Source: Bacteroidota bacterium (GTDB lineage Bacteria; Bacteroidota; Bacteroidia; Palsa-965). Taken from it: a stretch of 64,000 nucleotides of DNA. This document shows positions 7,540 through 16,880 of this stretch, in pieces. The translations under genes were made by a program, and so were the position numbers. Where the stretch lies: the NCBI GenBank assembly GCA_020402865.1, contig JADBYT010000002.1, forward strand, positions 124,001 to 188,000, given 5' to 3'. A model generated the notes under the pieces. The model saw only the letters and a list, made by a program, of their open reading frames with translations. It did no database searches and was not told the DNA's origin. The stretch's first letter is position 1. The number at the start of each line of letters is the position of its first letter.

Positions 7540-10500
7540 TTACAGCTTGCGCTTGATTTCCACCATTTCGAAACCTTCGATGAGGTCGCCCACTTCGATG
7601 TTGTCGAACTTATCAATGTTGAGACCGCATTCGTAGCCGGCGTTCACTTCTTTCACGTCGTCTTTGAAGCGTTTGAGTGAGCCGAGTGAACCTTCGTGCA
7701 GTACAATGCCATCGCGGATGACACGCACTTTGGTGTTGCGGTTTACTTTGCCGTCGAGTACATAGCAGCCTGCGATGGTGCCCACTTTCGAGATGCGGAA
7801 TACTTCGCGGATTTCGATGTTGCATACCACTTTCTCTTCGAATTCCGGGGCAAGCATGCCAAGCATGGCCGCCTTGATTTCGTCGATGGCTTTGTAAATA
7901 ATCGAGTAGAGGCGGATGTCGATCTGCTCGGTTTCGGCCAGCTTCTTGGCGTTGGCCGTGGGGCGTACCTGGAAGCCGATGATAATGGCGTTTGACGCAG
8001 AGGCGAGCAGCACATCGCTTTCGCTGATGGCACCCACGCCTTTGTGTACAATGCGGATCTGAATCTTCTCGGTCGAAAGCTTGAGCAGCGAGTCGGCCAG
8101 CGCTTCGATAGAACCATCCACGTCACCTTTAATGATGATGTTGAGTTCTTTGAAGTCGCCGAGCGCGATACGGCGTCCGATTTCTTCGATGGTGATGTGC
8201 TTCTGTGTGCGGATCGACTGTTCGCGCTGGAGCTGGAGGCGGCGTGTGGCAATGTCGCGGGCTTCGCGTTCATCAACCATTACGTTAAACTTATCGCCGG
8301 CCTGCGGAGCGCCGTTTAAACCGAGAATCTGCACCGGAGTAGCCGGGCCAACGGTTTCTACTACGCCGCCGCGCTCGTTGTGCATGGCTTTTACGCGGCC
8401 GCTGTAGCAGCCGGCCAGAATTACATCGCCCACATGCAGTGTACCGTTTTCAACCAGCATGGTAGCTGTGTAACCACGGCCTTTGTCGAGGGTTGATTCG
8501 ATAATCGTTCCCAGTGCGCGCTTGTTCGGATTGGCTTTGAGGTCGAGAATTTCGGCTTCGAGCAATACTTTCTCAAGCAGCACATCAATGTTCAGGCCTT
8601 TCTTGGCCGAAATTTCCTGACACTGGTATTTACCGCCCCACTCTTCCACCAGAATATTCATGGCGGCCAGTGCTTCGCGGATTTTGTCGGGGTTTGCACC
8701 CGGCTTGTCAATTTTGTTGATGGCGAACACAATGGGAACGCCGGCAGCCTGTGCGTGGTTAATGGCTTCCACAGTTTGGGGCATCACGCTGTCGTCGGCC
8801 GCAACCACAATAATGGCTACGTCGGTTACCTGCGCACCACGGGCACGCATGGCGGTAAACGCTTCGTGACCCGGCGTATCGAGGAAGGTGATGTGCTTGC
8901 CGTTTTCGAGTGTTACGCTGTAGGCACCGATATGCTGGGTAATACCACCGGCCTCGCCCGCAATAACGTTGGCTTTGCGGATATAGTCGAGCAGCGAGGT
9001 TTTACCGTGGTCAACGTGACCCATTACTGTAACAATGGGCGGACGTGACACAAGCTGATCGGGCGTATCTTCTTCTTCCTTGATGGCTTCCTGCACTTCC
9101 ACGCTCACAAACTCCACCTTGTAGCCCATTTCTTCGGCCAGGATGGTAATTGTTTCGGCATCGAGGCGCTGGTTGATCGACACAAACAGGCCGAGCGTCA
9201 TACAGGTGGAGATGATTTTCGTCACAGGTACGTCCATCATGGTAGCCAGCTGGTTGGCGGTTACAAACTCGGTAACCTTGAGTACGCTCTTTTCGGCTTC
9301 GGCGCGATCGAGCTGGTCCTGCATACGCTGGCTCACAATCTCGCGTTTGTCGCGGCGATATTTCGAGGCTTTCGATTTACCTTGTCCGCTGAGGCGGGCA
9401 AGTGTTTCTTTAATCTGTGCCTGGATTTCTTCTTCAGTGAGTTCAGCTTTGGGCTGATCGCGCTGGTTGCGGTTTTGGTTATTGCCGCCTTTGTTCTGAT
9501 TATTTCCGCCGCGGTTCTGGTTATTTCCGCCCTGACCCTGATTTCCGCCGCGGTTCTGGTTGTTTCCGCCGCCACGGTTCTGGTTGTTTCCGCCACCCTG
9601 CTGGTTGTTTCCGGCAGGTGAGCCGTCTTTATTAATGCGTTTGCGCTTTTTCTTCTTTTCGGCTTCAAACGCAGCCGACGAGGAGGCAACCGGTTTTTTC
9701 TTGTCTTCTTTCACCGGCAGCTCGATGCGACCCATGATTTTTGGGCCTTCGAGTTTTTCTACAGTGCGGCGGAAGAGTACTTCTTCTTCGGGTTTTGGGG
9801 GTTCGGGGGGGGCTGTTTCTTCGGGTTTGGCTACCGGAGTTTCTACTACCGGAGGAGGCGTTTCGGTTTTGGGCTGGGGTTTCTCCTGCTGGGGAGTAAC
9901 TGCGGGAGTTTTGGGCGTTTCCTTTTTGGGTTGCTGCTTATCGGCAGCGGGCGCCTGTTTTTTATTCTCCTTTTCTTTTTCCTTCTCCTTACCGCGGTTT
10001 TTGGGTTTTGTGTCGCCGAGATCAATTTTAGAAATGATCTTCAGACCAATGCCCGTTTCGGGTTTTGTTTCTTTCACTTCCGGCTCCGGAGTTACTTCGG
10101 CTACCGGAGTAACCACAGGCTCGGGTGTTTCAACCACGGGTTGTTTTACTTCGGGCTCGGGAGTTTCGGTTTTCACCTCAGCGGCGGGCTCCACAGCGGG
10201 AATTTCCACAGGCTGTGGTTTTTCTTCTTTCTTAACTGCCGGAGTAGGGGCAGGTGTGGTCTTGGCCGAGGGTGTGGTTTCTTTGATCAGGATTTCTTCC
10301 TGTTCACGCTCGCTCGGCTTTTTATTGCGCGAGTCGTCCTGGAGCGAAATGGTTTCCTTGCGTGTTTTGGTGCTAAGGCCAACCATCTTGGCTTCTTCTT
10401 TTTCCTCGCGGTCAATGGCAAATTCATCCTGAAGAGATTTGTACATCTCATCGGATATTTTGCCGTTCGGATTACGCTCAACTTGAAATCCCTGATCTTC

Positions 10501-10584
10501 GAGGTATTCAAAGATCCGTTCGAGCGAAACATTAAATTCGCTCTTGACTTTGCTGAGACGGATAGTTTTTTCGGTTTCTGCCAT
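7540..10584 (-). CDS. infB: Translation initiation factor IF-2
   Basis: 1014 aa. The GTPase IF-2 positions initiator fMet-tRNA on the 30S subunit and promotes subunit joining. An IF2 N-terminal domain (about 1-55) is followed by a long Pro/Glu/Lys-rich linker, then an Asn/Gly/Gln-rich stretch at about 325-378 with repeated 'GGNNQNR' units. The G domain begins near residue 515 with GHVDHGKT, followed by DTPGHEAF and NKID, then domains II-IV. Its length is at the long end for the family, as is usual in this phylum because of the N-terminal linker. It is the last gene of a rimP-nusA-infB operon. A large hairpin lies between nusA and this gene. Confidence 0.98.
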   Translation of the reverse strand: MAETEKTIRLSKVKSEFNVSLERIFEYLEDQGFQVERNPNGKISDEMYKSLQDEFAIDREEKEEAKMVGLSTKTRKETISLQDDSRNKKPSEREQEEILIKETTPSAKTTPAPTPAVKKEEKPQPVEIPAVEPAAEVKTETPEPEVKQPVVETPEPVVTPVAEVTPEPEVKETKPETGIGLKIISKIDLGDTKPKNRGKEKEKEKENKKQAPAADKQQPKKETPKTPAVTPQQEKPQPKTETPPPVVETPVAKPEETAPPEPPKPEEEVLFRRTVEKLEGPKIMGRIELPVKEDKKKPVASSSAAFEAEKKKKRKRINKDGSPAGNNQQGGGNNQNRGGGNNQNRGGNQGQGGNNQNRGGNNQNKGGNNQNRNQRDQPKAELTEEEIQAQIKETLARLSGQGKSKASKYRRDKREIVSQRMQDQLDRAEAEKSVLKVTEFVTANQLATMMDVPVTKIISTCMTLGLFVSINQRLDAETITILAEEMGYKVEFVSVEVQEAIKEEEDTPDQLVSRPPIVTVMGHVDHGKTSLLDYIRKANVIAGEAGGITQHIGAYSVTLENGKHITFLDTPGHEAFTAMRARGAQVTDVAIIVVAADDSVMPQTVEAINHAQAAGVPIVFAINKIDKPGANPDKIREALAAMNILVEEWGGKYQCQEISAKKGLNIDVLLEKVLLEAEILDLKANPNKRALGTIIESTLDKGRGYTATMLVENGTLHVGDVILAGCYSGRVKAMHNERGGVVETVGPATPVQILGLNGAPQAGDKFNVMVDEREARDIATRRLQLQREQSIRTQKHITIEEIGRRIALGDFKELNIIIKGDVDGSIEALADSLLKLSTEKIQIRIVHKGVGAISESDVLLASASNAIIIGFQVRPTANAKKLAETEQIDIRLYSIIYKAIDEIKAAMLGMLAPEFEEKVVCNIEIREVFRISKVGTIAGCYVLDGKVNRNTKVRVIRDGIVLHEGSLGSLKRFKDDVKEVNAGYECGLNIDKFDNIEVGDLIEGFEMVEIKRKL

Positions 10585-10662
10585 AATGTGCCTTCCTCAG
10601 GCTTGCGGGTGCAAAGGTCGGAAAACAAAGCGGATTTAGCACCATAATTTCCGCATTATCGC

Positions 10663-10710
10663 AAACAGCAGCAGCGAAAAGCGATGTTTTTCTCTTCGCT
10701 GCTGCTGTTT
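10663..10710 (-). promoter_or_regulatory. Large hairpin between nusA and infB
   Basis: A 16-bp perfect inverted repeat (AAACAGCAGCAGCGAA with TTCGCTGCTGCTGTTT, 16-nt loop) lies in the 135-bp nusA-infB spacer. On the minus strand it starts about 10 nt after the nusA stop. Only TTT followed by GCG comes after it, so it is not a canonical strong terminator. It may act as an attenuator, a processing site or an mRNA-stability element that sets the infB:nusA ratio. The structure is read directly; the role is inferred. Confidence 0.6.
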
Positions 10711-10719
10711 TGTAATTGT

Positions 10720-11970
10720 TTATTCAAACTCAGAGCGCAGGATGCGCTTCACTTCGCGTACTGTTTCTTCCTCAAGATCAGTGCGTTTCACTAATTCCTC
10801 ATCGTTAAGTTCGAGTACTGATTTGGCGGTGTCGCAGCCAATCGACTTGAACTCGTCAATGATCCACTGTTCGATTTCGTCGCTGAATTCGTCGAGTTTT
10901 ACGTCTTCCACATCTTCGTCGGTATCGCGGTACACGTCTATTTCATAGCCGGTTAAGCGGCCGGCGAGGCGGATATTGTGGCCGCCTTTGCCAATTGCCA
11001 GCGATACCTGGTCGGGTTTGAGGTAAACTTCGGCGCGTTTGTTTTCCTCGTCCAGTTTCACGGTAGTGATTTTGGCCGGATTGAGGGCGCGGCGGATGAA
11101 CAGGTCGTTGTTGGAGGTATAGTTAATTACGTCGATATTTTCGTTGCGCAGTTCGCGCACGATGCCATGAATACGCGAGCCTTTCATACCCACGCAGGCG
11201 CCTACCGGGTCAATACGGTCGTCGTATGATTCTACGGCTACTTTGGCGCGTTCGCCGGGTTCGCGAACAATTTTCTTGATGGTGATGAGGCCGTCGTAAA
11301 TTTCGGGCACTTCGTTTTCGAAGAGTTTTTCGAGGAACACGGGTGAGGTGCGCGAGAGGATAATTACGGGCGTGTTGTTGCGCATATCCACTTTAGAAAC
11401 TACAGCACGCACGGCATCGCCTTTCTTGAAGAAATCGCCGGGGATTTGTTCGTTTTTGGGCAGAATGAGTTCGTTGCCTTCGTCGTCAAGCACAAGCGTT
11501 TCTTTTTTCCACACCTGATACACTTCACCGGTAATTACATCGCCCACACGCTCCTTGTACTTTTTGTAGAGTTCATCTTTCTCCAGATCAAGCACGCGTG
11601 ATACGAGGTTCTGGCGGATAGCCAGTACGGCGCGGCGGCCAAAATCTTCGAGCATGATACGGTCTGTAACCTGCTCGCCGATTTCGAAGTCGGGCTCAAT
11701 CTTACGCGCATCGGTAAGACTGATGTGCTTGTTCTCGTCGTAATCGAAGCTGTCTTCGGCAAACTCATCGTCCACAATTTCGCGGTTACGCCATATCTCA
11801 AGGTCACCGCGTTCGGGGTTTACGATAATGTCGAAGTTTTCATCGCTTACGTAGCGTTTACGGATCATGCTGCGAAACACATCTTCGATGATGCTCATGA
11901 GCGTGGCCCGGTCTATGTTCTTCGTATCCTTAAATTCTGAAAAGGATTCGATGAGATTGATGTTTTCCAT
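10720..11970 (-). CDS. nusA: Transcription termination/antitermination factor NusA
   Basis: 416 aa. It binds RNA polymerase and nascent RNA, affecting pausing, termination and antitermination. Visible parts are the N-terminal polymerase-binding domain (to about 130), an S1 domain (about 135-200, 'GDVITGEVYQVWKKETLVL'), then two KH domains including 'GACVGMKGSRIHGIVREL' and 'VSLAIGKGGHNIRLAGRL'. The C-terminal acidic repeats found in enterobacterial NusA are reduced, which accounts for the shorter length and is usual in this phylum. It sits 31 bp after rimP in the classic operon order. Confidence 0.98.
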   Translation of the reverse strand: MENINLIESFSEFKDTKNIDRATLMSIIEDVFRSMIRKRYVSDENFDIIVNPERGDLEIWRNREIVDDEFAEDSFDYDENKHISLTDARKIEPDFEIGEQVTDRIMLEDFGRRAVLAIRQNLVSRVLDLEKDELYKKYKERVGDVITGEVYQVWKKETLVLDDEGNELILPKNEQIPGDFFKKGDAVRAVVSKVDMRNNTPVIILSRTSPVFLEKLFENEVPEIYDGLITIKKIVREPGERAKVAVESYDDRIDPVGACVGMKGSRIHGIVRELRNENIDVINYTSNNDLFIRRALNPAKITTVKLDEENKRAEVYLKPDQVSLAIGKGGHNIRLAGRLTGYEIDVYRDTDEDVEDVKLDEFSDEIEQWIIDEFKSIGCDTAKSVLELNDEELVKRTDLEEETVREVKRILRSEFE

Positions 11971-12001
11971 TGTATTTGGATTGAAAAACGGTTATTCGGA
12001 T

Positions 12002-12469
12002 TTAGAATTTGATTACGATTTTGGTTTCTTTTATGCTGGCAAACGGAACCTCGTGGCGGTAGGTCACGTTTTGTTTTGATTTTTTGCCTTCTACTTTTTC
12101 GCGTTTCTTCTCTTCAATCACAATACCTTCTCCTTCGGCAGCACTAACGAGTATGCCGCCCAGTTTTTTGCCGTCGGTTTGTTTTACTTCCACCTCGCGG
12201 CCAATGTTTTTTACATACTGGCGAAATACTTTAAACGGCTGGTCGAGCCCAGGCGAAGTTACATCAAGCGAAAAGTCTTCCGCTTCACGGTCAAGCTGGT
12301 TTTCAATCCAGCGGCTCATGGCCACACAATCGGCAATACCCAGTCCTTGCTCATTGTCAATTGTAACAACGATGCGGTTGCCGGGAGCCACAGACACATC
12401 AACCAGATAGCTGCCACTGTCGGCAAGCTTGGCTGAGGCCAGATCGGCTATATATTGAGGTGTAATCAT
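12002..12469 (-). CDS. rimP: Ribosome maturation factor RimP
   Basis: 155 aa from ATG 12469. A longer frame to 12559 would cross the hairpin and promoter, and 155 aa fits the family. RimP assists maturation of the 30S subunit. The N-terminal alpha/beta domain includes 'APGNRIVVTIDNEQGLGIADC' (split by motif: VVTIDNEQG, ADCVAMSRW) and 'DFSLDVTSPGLDQPF', the conserved RimP signature, followed by a small SH3-like C-terminal domain. It is the first gene of the rimP-nusA-infB operon and has its own consensus promoter and a leader hairpin. Confidence 0.95.
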   Translation of the reverse strand: MITPQYIADLASAKLADSGSYLVDVSVAPGNRIVVTIDNEQGLGIADCVAMSRWIENQLDREAEDFSLDVTSPGLDQPFKVFRQYVKNIGREVEVKQTDGKKLGGILVSAAEGEGIVIEEKKREKVEGKKSKQNVTYRHEVPFASIKETKIVIKF

Positions 12470-12481
12470 CAGACAAAGAAA

Positions 12482-12501
12482 CAGGGGGCACTGGCCCCCT
12501 G
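12482..12501 (-). promoter_or_regulatory. GC-rich hairpin in the rimP leader
   Basis: A perfect 8-bp stem (CAGGGGGC with GCCCCCTG, 4-nt loop) lies 12 bp upstream of the rimP start and downstream of its promoter. On the transcript it is followed by a short U-rich stretch. It could slow ribosome access or act as a weak attenuator for the whole operon. The structure is certain; the role is inferred. Confidence 0.5.
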
Positions 12502-12528
12502 CATAGTTATTTTTTTGAAAATGCGATG

Positions 12529-12559
12529 CAAAAGTAAAACAAGTTTTCCGAAAAAGCAA
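12529..12559 (-). promoter_or_regulatory. Promoter of the rimP operon
   Basis: On the minus strand TTG (12557-12559), a 20-bp spacer and TACTTTTG (12529-12536) match the Bacteroidota -33/-7 consensus exactly. The leader would be about 55 nt and contain the hairpin at 12482-12501. Confidence 0.75.
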
Positions 12560-12581
12560 CAGTTTTATTTTGCTTGAACTC

Positions 12582-12613
12582 TTGACAAATCACCCGATAA
12601 TGTTATATTTTTG
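12582..12613 (+). promoter_or_regulatory. Promoter of the small membrane protein gene, divergent from rimP
   Basis: TTG (12582-12584), a 21-bp spacer and TATTTTTG (12606-12613) match the Bacteroidota promoter consensus exactly. It faces away from the rimP promoter, with about 20 bp between the two. Confidence 0.75.
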
Positions 12614-12709
12614 TTAGACGAATTAAAGATTAGGTTCGATAATTCGTATTTACGGTTGTTTGCACCCCGCAAAATACCGGTTTGGCAAAACAAAAACACA
12701 ATAAAAGTC

Positions 12710-12988
12710 ATGGAAAAGCAAACACAAACGACCCAGACAAGCCGCAATGTAGCGTTGCTTGCCGGAGCAATGGCAGCAGGGAATGCGCTTTTTGCAGCAG
12801 GCACCACCATTTCGGCCGGTGAAATTTTCATGTATATCGCGCTCATTATCGGCGTTATACTGGCTGCATGGTTCCTGAGCAATGGCAAATCTTCCGGCTC
12901 AAACCAGTCGCAAAACAATGCTAACCGCCCGCATTTCGATCATCCCAATGATCCGCACTTCCGCCGCCTGCGCAAGAAAACGTCCTAA
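12710..12988 (+). CDS. Small membrane protein of unknown function
   Basis: 92 aa from ATG 12710. A longer frame from 12611 would start inside the promoter. A polar Thr/Gln-rich N-terminus is followed by a weak hydrophobic stretch (about 15-33) and a clear membrane helix (about 38-57, EIFMYIALIIGVILAAWFL). The C-terminal tail is Ser/Asn-rich, then His/Arg-rich ('RPHFDHPNDPHFRRLRKK'). It has its own consensus promoter and a strong terminator, so it is monocistronic and divergent from the rimP operon. I do not recognise the family. Confidence 0.7.
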   Translation: MEKQTQTTQTSRNVALLAGAMAAGNALFAAGTTISAGEIFMYIALIIGVILAAWFLSNGKSSGSNQSQNNANRPHFDHPNDPHFRRLRKKTS

Positions 12989-13085
12989 TTATCAGAAACT
13001 TAAGTTTAATTAGCAAAGCAAAACCGCTTTGCCTGATTTTATGCACCATCCATCCACTCCGCTCAATAAGCCTCTGGCAGGCTGA

Positions 13086-13121
13086 AAGGCTGTCTTCGAA
13101 CACGAAAGACAGCCTTTTTTT
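13086..13121 (+). terminator. Rho-independent terminator of the 12710 gene
   Basis: An 11-bp perfect stem (AAGGCTGTCTT with AAGACAGCCTT, 9-nt loop) followed by a run of T. It lies about 100 bp past the stop codon, just before the end of the convergent gene at 13120. Confidence 0.85.
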
Positions 13122-13680
13122 ATCTGCGGCAGGCATACATGCTTCCGGTTTCAACACAATAAATCAGCGTAATTCCGCCATTCAGGCGTTTTTGCAACTC
13201 CTTTGAGTTTGCCGGGGTGTGCAGATGTAAAACTATTGAAACACGGTCATAAATTAACCCCAGCCCCGCTCCCGGAAGCCAGCGGCGCTTATCGTATTGC
13301 CACAATCGCTGAACCGACGGGCCAATGCGGATCATTGAAGGAATAATTTCAATAAGGCTGTTAGTTTCCTTCCGCAACCACAAATCACTCATTACCAGCG
13401 AAAACGATTGCTTTGTGGCCAGCGGTGCCACATTGGCCAGAATCAGCCAGTGATGATCGCACATGTGTTTGCGGTTGCTGCGTATAATTCTGTACCACAG
13501 CGTACATCCGAACGAGCCGTAAAATCCTTGCCGGCAGTTTACACCAGCTCCTGCAAACACGAATGTTTTGTAGTTGATAGCCGTTACGCAGCCACGGCCA
13601 AAATCGCAGAAACGGTTGCTTTGCTGGGCAAATGCAGCAAGAGAAAGAAAAAACGCGAGCAAAAAAGCAGCCGGTTTCAT
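13120..13680 (-). CDS. Uncharacterised secreted or periplasmic protein
   Basis: 186 aa with a clear signal peptide (MKPAAFLLAFFLSLAAFAQ). The mature part has seven Cys, several aromatic beta-strand segments and no recognised motif. 'PGAGLGLIYDRVSIVLHL' hints at strands of a small barrel or an envelope-associated fold, which is speculative. The stop overlaps the T-run of the convergent terminator at 13086-13121. Fifty-two bp separate it from the upstream MORN-repeat gene on the same strand, so co-transcription is possible. Confidence 0.55.
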   Translation of the reverse strand: MKPAAFLLAFFLSLAAFAQQSNRFCDFGRGCVTAINYKTFVFAGAGVNCRQGFYGSFGCTLWYRIIRSNRKHMCDHHWLILANVAPLATKQSFSLVMSDLWLRKETNSLIEIIPSMIRIGPSVQRLWQYDKRRWLPGAGLGLIYDRVSIVLHLHTPANSKELQKRLNGGITLIYCVETGSMYACRR

Positions 13681-13732
13681 TATCCTTTTCCCGAATAACG
13701 AAACCGGCTGTTATAGTTACAGCGTATAACCG

Positions 13733-15589
13733 CTATAGCCGCACGCCTTTTTTATACTTCACGTCAAAAAGCACCTTGCCTTCGGGGCTGTAATACACCC
13801 ACTTACCGTGCGGTTTGCTCACCAGCCGGGTTTTGTACACCTTCTTCCCGTTGGTTTGCGTGAGCACATATTCCTTCTCTTTGAAAATCTTGTTTTTGGT
13901 GATACTTTGCACCTTGCCGTCCATGTAGTAATTTTTGGTTTTACCCGTTACACGGCCTTCCTTGTATTTCATTTTGCTTTTCAGTGCACCGGTTTCATAG
14001 TAGTAAACCCAGTTACCGTTTGTTTTGTCGTTTTTATAGGTGCCTGATTCGTCGAGAATGCCGGTTTTAAACCATGACGACCATTTTCCTTCGCGAATGC
14101 CCATGCGGTAGTTGCCCACCGAAAGTTTATTGCCATTGTCCCACCAGAATTGCCAGGGCCCGTTTTTCACGCCGTTTTTGTAACCTCCGCGGTAGTTTTG
14201 TTTGCCGTTGTAATACCAGCCTTCCCAGAGGCCAATCATCATACCTTTATCAAAGCTGCCTTTATCTTTAATCTGTCCATTGTCGTACCAGCTTATCCAG
14301 TCGCCGTCTTCCTTGTTCATCACGTAGCGGCCTTCCTGTAGTTTTTGTCCGTTTTCGAACCAGAATGTCCAGCTTCCGTTTTTCTTGCCTTCTTTAAACG
14401 TGCCCTGTTTGTATTGCTGCCCGTTCGGGTACCAGAAATTCCAGAGGCTGTCTTCTTTATCGTCTTTGTACCAGCCTTCCATTTCCATTTGCGGTTTGTT
14501 TTCAAACCAATAGGTCCAGTGGCCGTTGCGGAGGTCGTTTCTAAACTCGCCTTCCATTTCTTTGCTGCCATCTTTTTTGTACCAGATCCACACACTGTCT
14601 TTCTGGTCGTTCAGGTATTGACCGCGAATGCTTACGCTGCCATCTTCGAACCAGGCGGTGGTGGGGCCGTTTCGTTTACCGCGGGCAAATGTTTCTGTGT
14701 AATCTTTTGTGCCCGACGGTTTCCAGTGTGTCCATACGCTGTCGCGCAGGCCGCCGCGGTAGTAGCCCAGTGTTTGGCGGTTTCCGTTTTCGTAAGCGAG
14801 CAGAATGGTGCCGTTTCCGTTTTTGATCACCTGCACATTGTCTTCGCCCCAAAGATTCCAGATGTATTCCAGTTCATCTTTGTATTCAACTTCACGCAGT
14901 GGTTTTCCGTTTGCATACCATTCATTCCACGTCCCCGATTTTTCTCCCTTCACATAGTTTCCGTTTTCTTTTTTATTTCCGTTTGTATGCCAGGCCGTAA
15001 ACTCACCATGTAAGGTGTCGCTCACAAACCATCCGTCGTTTTCGGGTTTTCCGTCGGCCGACCAATACCGGAAATGGCCGTGTTTCTGGGCTTTGTACTG
15101 GAAGTTCACCCACACCACACGAAACTGTTCTTCCGATTTGACTTGTCCGTTTTCGTACCAGCTTGTCCATACACTGTCGGGCAAATTTTTCACATAGCGG
15201 CTGCGCAGGGCCATTTGTCCGTTTTTGTACCAGTAAATAGCCGGGCCGTATTTATCGCCCTGATAGTAATATTCTTTGGCTTTCTGTTTTCCGTCGTCGT
15301 AAAAATAGTTCCAGGTGCTGTCTATTTTTCCGTTGTAGTACCAGCCTGTGCGGGCTACTTTGCCATTTTCGTACCAGTAGGTGCATTTTCCATGCAAACG
15401 GCCGTCGAGCATGGCTTCTTCGCTCTTTTTCACTTTCTTTTTTTCGTCCCAGAACTGGGTTTTCACTTCCTGTTTTGCACGGGCGGGTTTGCGCGTTTTT
15501 TGTTTTGATTCGGGCTGGGTAGGGACGAGCTGTGCTGATGCGGCGAGAGGGAGCAGCAGCAGAAGCAGCAGAGCGGTGAGTTGTTTCAT
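13733..15589 (-). CDS. Secreted MORN-type (YwqK-like) repeat protein
   Basis: 618 aa from ATG 15589; the ATG at 15625 would add a non-signal stretch ahead of the signal peptide MKQLTALLLLLLLPLAASAQ. From about residue 60 to the end it is a long array of about 23-residue repeats of the form G-x-W-x-x-W-Y/F-x-N-G-x-x-x-x-x-G-x-Y/F, for example 'DGDWISWYDNGQIKDKGSF' and 'NGPWQFWWDNGNKLSVGNY'. This is the MORN_2/YwqK repeat common in Bacteroidota. Such arrays form elongated beta structures, and their molecular role is mostly unknown. The array ends in Lys-rich strands without a T9SS sorting domain, so a periplasmic or outer-membrane-associated location is more likely. Confidence 0.8.
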   Translation of the reverse strand: MKQLTALLLLLLLPLAASAQLVPTQPESKQKTRKPARAKQEVKTQFWDEKKKVKKSEEAMLDGRLHGKCTYWYENGKVARTGWYYNGKIDSTWNYFYDDGKQKAKEYYYQGDKYGPAIYWYKNGQMALRSRYVKNLPDSVWTSWYENGQVKSEEQFRVVWVNFQYKAQKHGHFRYWSADGKPENDGWFVSDTLHGEFTAWHTNGNKKENGNYVKGEKSGTWNEWYANGKPLREVEYKDELEYIWNLWGEDNVQVIKNGNGTILLAYENGNRQTLGYYRGGLRDSVWTHWKPSGTKDYTETFARGKRNGPTTAWFEDGSVSIRGQYLNDQKDSVWIWYKKDGSKEMEGEFRNDLRNGHWTYWFENKPQMEMEGWYKDDKEDSLWNFWYPNGQQYKQGTFKEGKKNGSWTFWFENGQKLQEGRYVMNKEDGDWISWYDNGQIKDKGSFDKGMMIGLWEGWYYNGKQNYRGGYKNGVKNGPWQFWWDNGNKLSVGNYRMGIREGKWSSWFKTGILDESGTYKNDKTNGNWVYYYETGALKSKMKYKEGRVTGKTKNYYMDGKVQSITKNKIFKEKEYVLTQTNGKKVYKTRLVSKPHGKWVYYSPEGKVLFDVKYKKGVRL

Positions 15590-15677
15590 GTATGAATAAA
15601 CGGAGGAAAGCGTGTTTTGGTACAAAGTAAAAACGGGTTTGAGACGGTGTGCAAAGCTAAATTTTATCGGCCTACTT

Positions 15678-16826
15678 TCACAGGAGGCGAAGTTCGAGTA
15701 CGGCAGCGGCTATTTCGCGGGCGGCCTGCAGGGTTTCGGTTTCTGGTGTGTGTGTGCCGAGTGAAAAGCGTATGCTGGCGTGGCTTTCGGGGGCACTCAG
15801 GCCCATAGCGGTAAGCACGTGCGAGGGTTCGGGCAGGGCTGATGTGCAGGCCGAGCCGGTGGCCATGCCGATGTGTGGCAGCCGGGCAATGAGCTGATCG
15901 GCGCGGATGCCGTTGAAGGTGAGGTGTGTGGTGTTTGGCAGGCGGTTGCGGATGCTGCCGTTTACGAATACGTCGGGCAAATCGGTGAGGATTTGTTCGA
16001 AACGGGTGCGTAGTGAGGAAATACGCGAGGCATTGTCCCACCATTCGGCCGCAGCCAGCTGGCAGGCTTTACCGAGTGCGGCAATGCCGGGCACGTTGAG
16101 TGTGCCGGGTCGCAGGCCGCGTTCGTGTCCGCCCCCGGTAAATACCGGATGCAGGGTAACACGCGGATCGCGGCGGCGGATGTAGAGTGCGCCGGCGCCT
16201 TTGGGGCCATACATTTTATGCGCCGAGATGCAGCAGATGTCGATACCAAGTTCCTGCACATCGACCGGAATTTTGCCGGCGCTTTGGGTGGTATCGCTCA
16301 TAAAGAGTGCGCCGGCGGCGTGTGTAATATCGGCCAGCTGACGTATTGGCTGCACGGTTCCGGTTTCGTTGTTGGCGTGCATGATGCATACGAGCACGGT
16401 ATCGGGCCTGAGTGCGGCGCGCAGTGCGGCGGGGTCCACAAGGCCTTCGCGGTTTACGGGCAGCAGGGTAAGCTGGCAGCCCTGCTGCTCAAGATCGCGG
16501 CAGGTATCGAGCACGGCTTTGTGTTCGGTGGCGGCTGTAATAAGGTGTTTGCCGCGGCTGCTCCACGCGCTCATTACGCCACGAATGGCGAGGTTTATGG
16601 CTTCGGTAGCCCCGGAGGTGAAAATTATTTCCTGCGGAGTGCAGTTCAGCAGCCCGGCCACCTGCGCACGGGCGGTGTCCACAGCCTGTGCGGCTTCCCA
16701 GCCTTTACGGTGTGTGCGGCTGGAGGCGTTGCCGTAATTTTCGGTAAACAAGGGCAGCATGACATCCAGCACGCGCGTGTCAACAGCAGTGGTAGCGTTA
16801 TGATCGAGATAAAGAAAACCGGCCAT
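15678..16826 (-). CDS. Cysteine desulfurase (NifS/IscS family)
   Basis: 382 aa. This PLP enzyme removes sulfur from L-cysteine as an enzyme-bound persulfide for Fe-S cluster or thio-nucleoside synthesis. Visible landmarks are 'YLDHNATT' at the start, 'TSGATEAINLAIRG', 'HANNETGTVQP', the PLP-binding Lys204 in 'SAHKMYGPKG' and the catalytic Cys327 in 'ATGSACTSALPEPSHVL'. The short Cys loop is of the IscS/NifS type rather than the SufS type. No iscU or suf gene adjoins it, so the partner scaffold must lie elsewhere. A -7-like TAACTTTA ends 4 nt before the ATG. Confidence 0.93.
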   Translation of the reverse strand: MAGFLYLDHNATTAVDTRVLDVMLPLFTENYGNASSRTHRKGWEAAQAVDTARAQVAGLLNCTPQEIIFTSGATEAINLAIRGVMSAWSSRGKHLITAATEHKAVLDTCRDLEQQGCQLTLLPVNREGLVDPAALRAALRPDTVLVCIMHANNETGTVQPIRQLADITHAAGALFMSDTTQSAGKIPVDVQELGIDICCISAHKMYGPKGAGALYIRRRDPRVTLHPVFTGGGHERGLRPGTLNVPGIAALGKACQLAAAEWWDNASRISSLRTRFEQILTDLPDVFVNGSIRNRLPNTTHLTFNGIRADQLIARLPHIGMATGSACTSALPEPSHVLTAMGLSAPESHASIRFSLGTHTPETETLQAAREIAAAVLELRLL

Positions 16827-16830
16827 GCGG

Positions 16831-16838
16831 TAAAGTTA
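16831..16838 (-). promoter_or_regulatory. -7-like element next to the cysteine desulfurase start
   Basis: TAACTTTA on the minus strand differs from TAnnTTTG at the last base only. Just four bases separate it from the ATG, so transcription would begin at or within a few bases of the start codon. Confidence 0.45.
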
Positions 16839-16880
16839 CGCAGCAGGCCGGTTCTGACCAGAATGATTCATAAACGGATA

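Noticed and set aside
9560-10432. A 290-codon open frame opposite the N-terminal part of infB
   Set aside because: It is the complement of the low-complexity Pro/Glu/Lys linker, giving Ser/Gly/Phe runs; no promoter or plausible start lies upstream.
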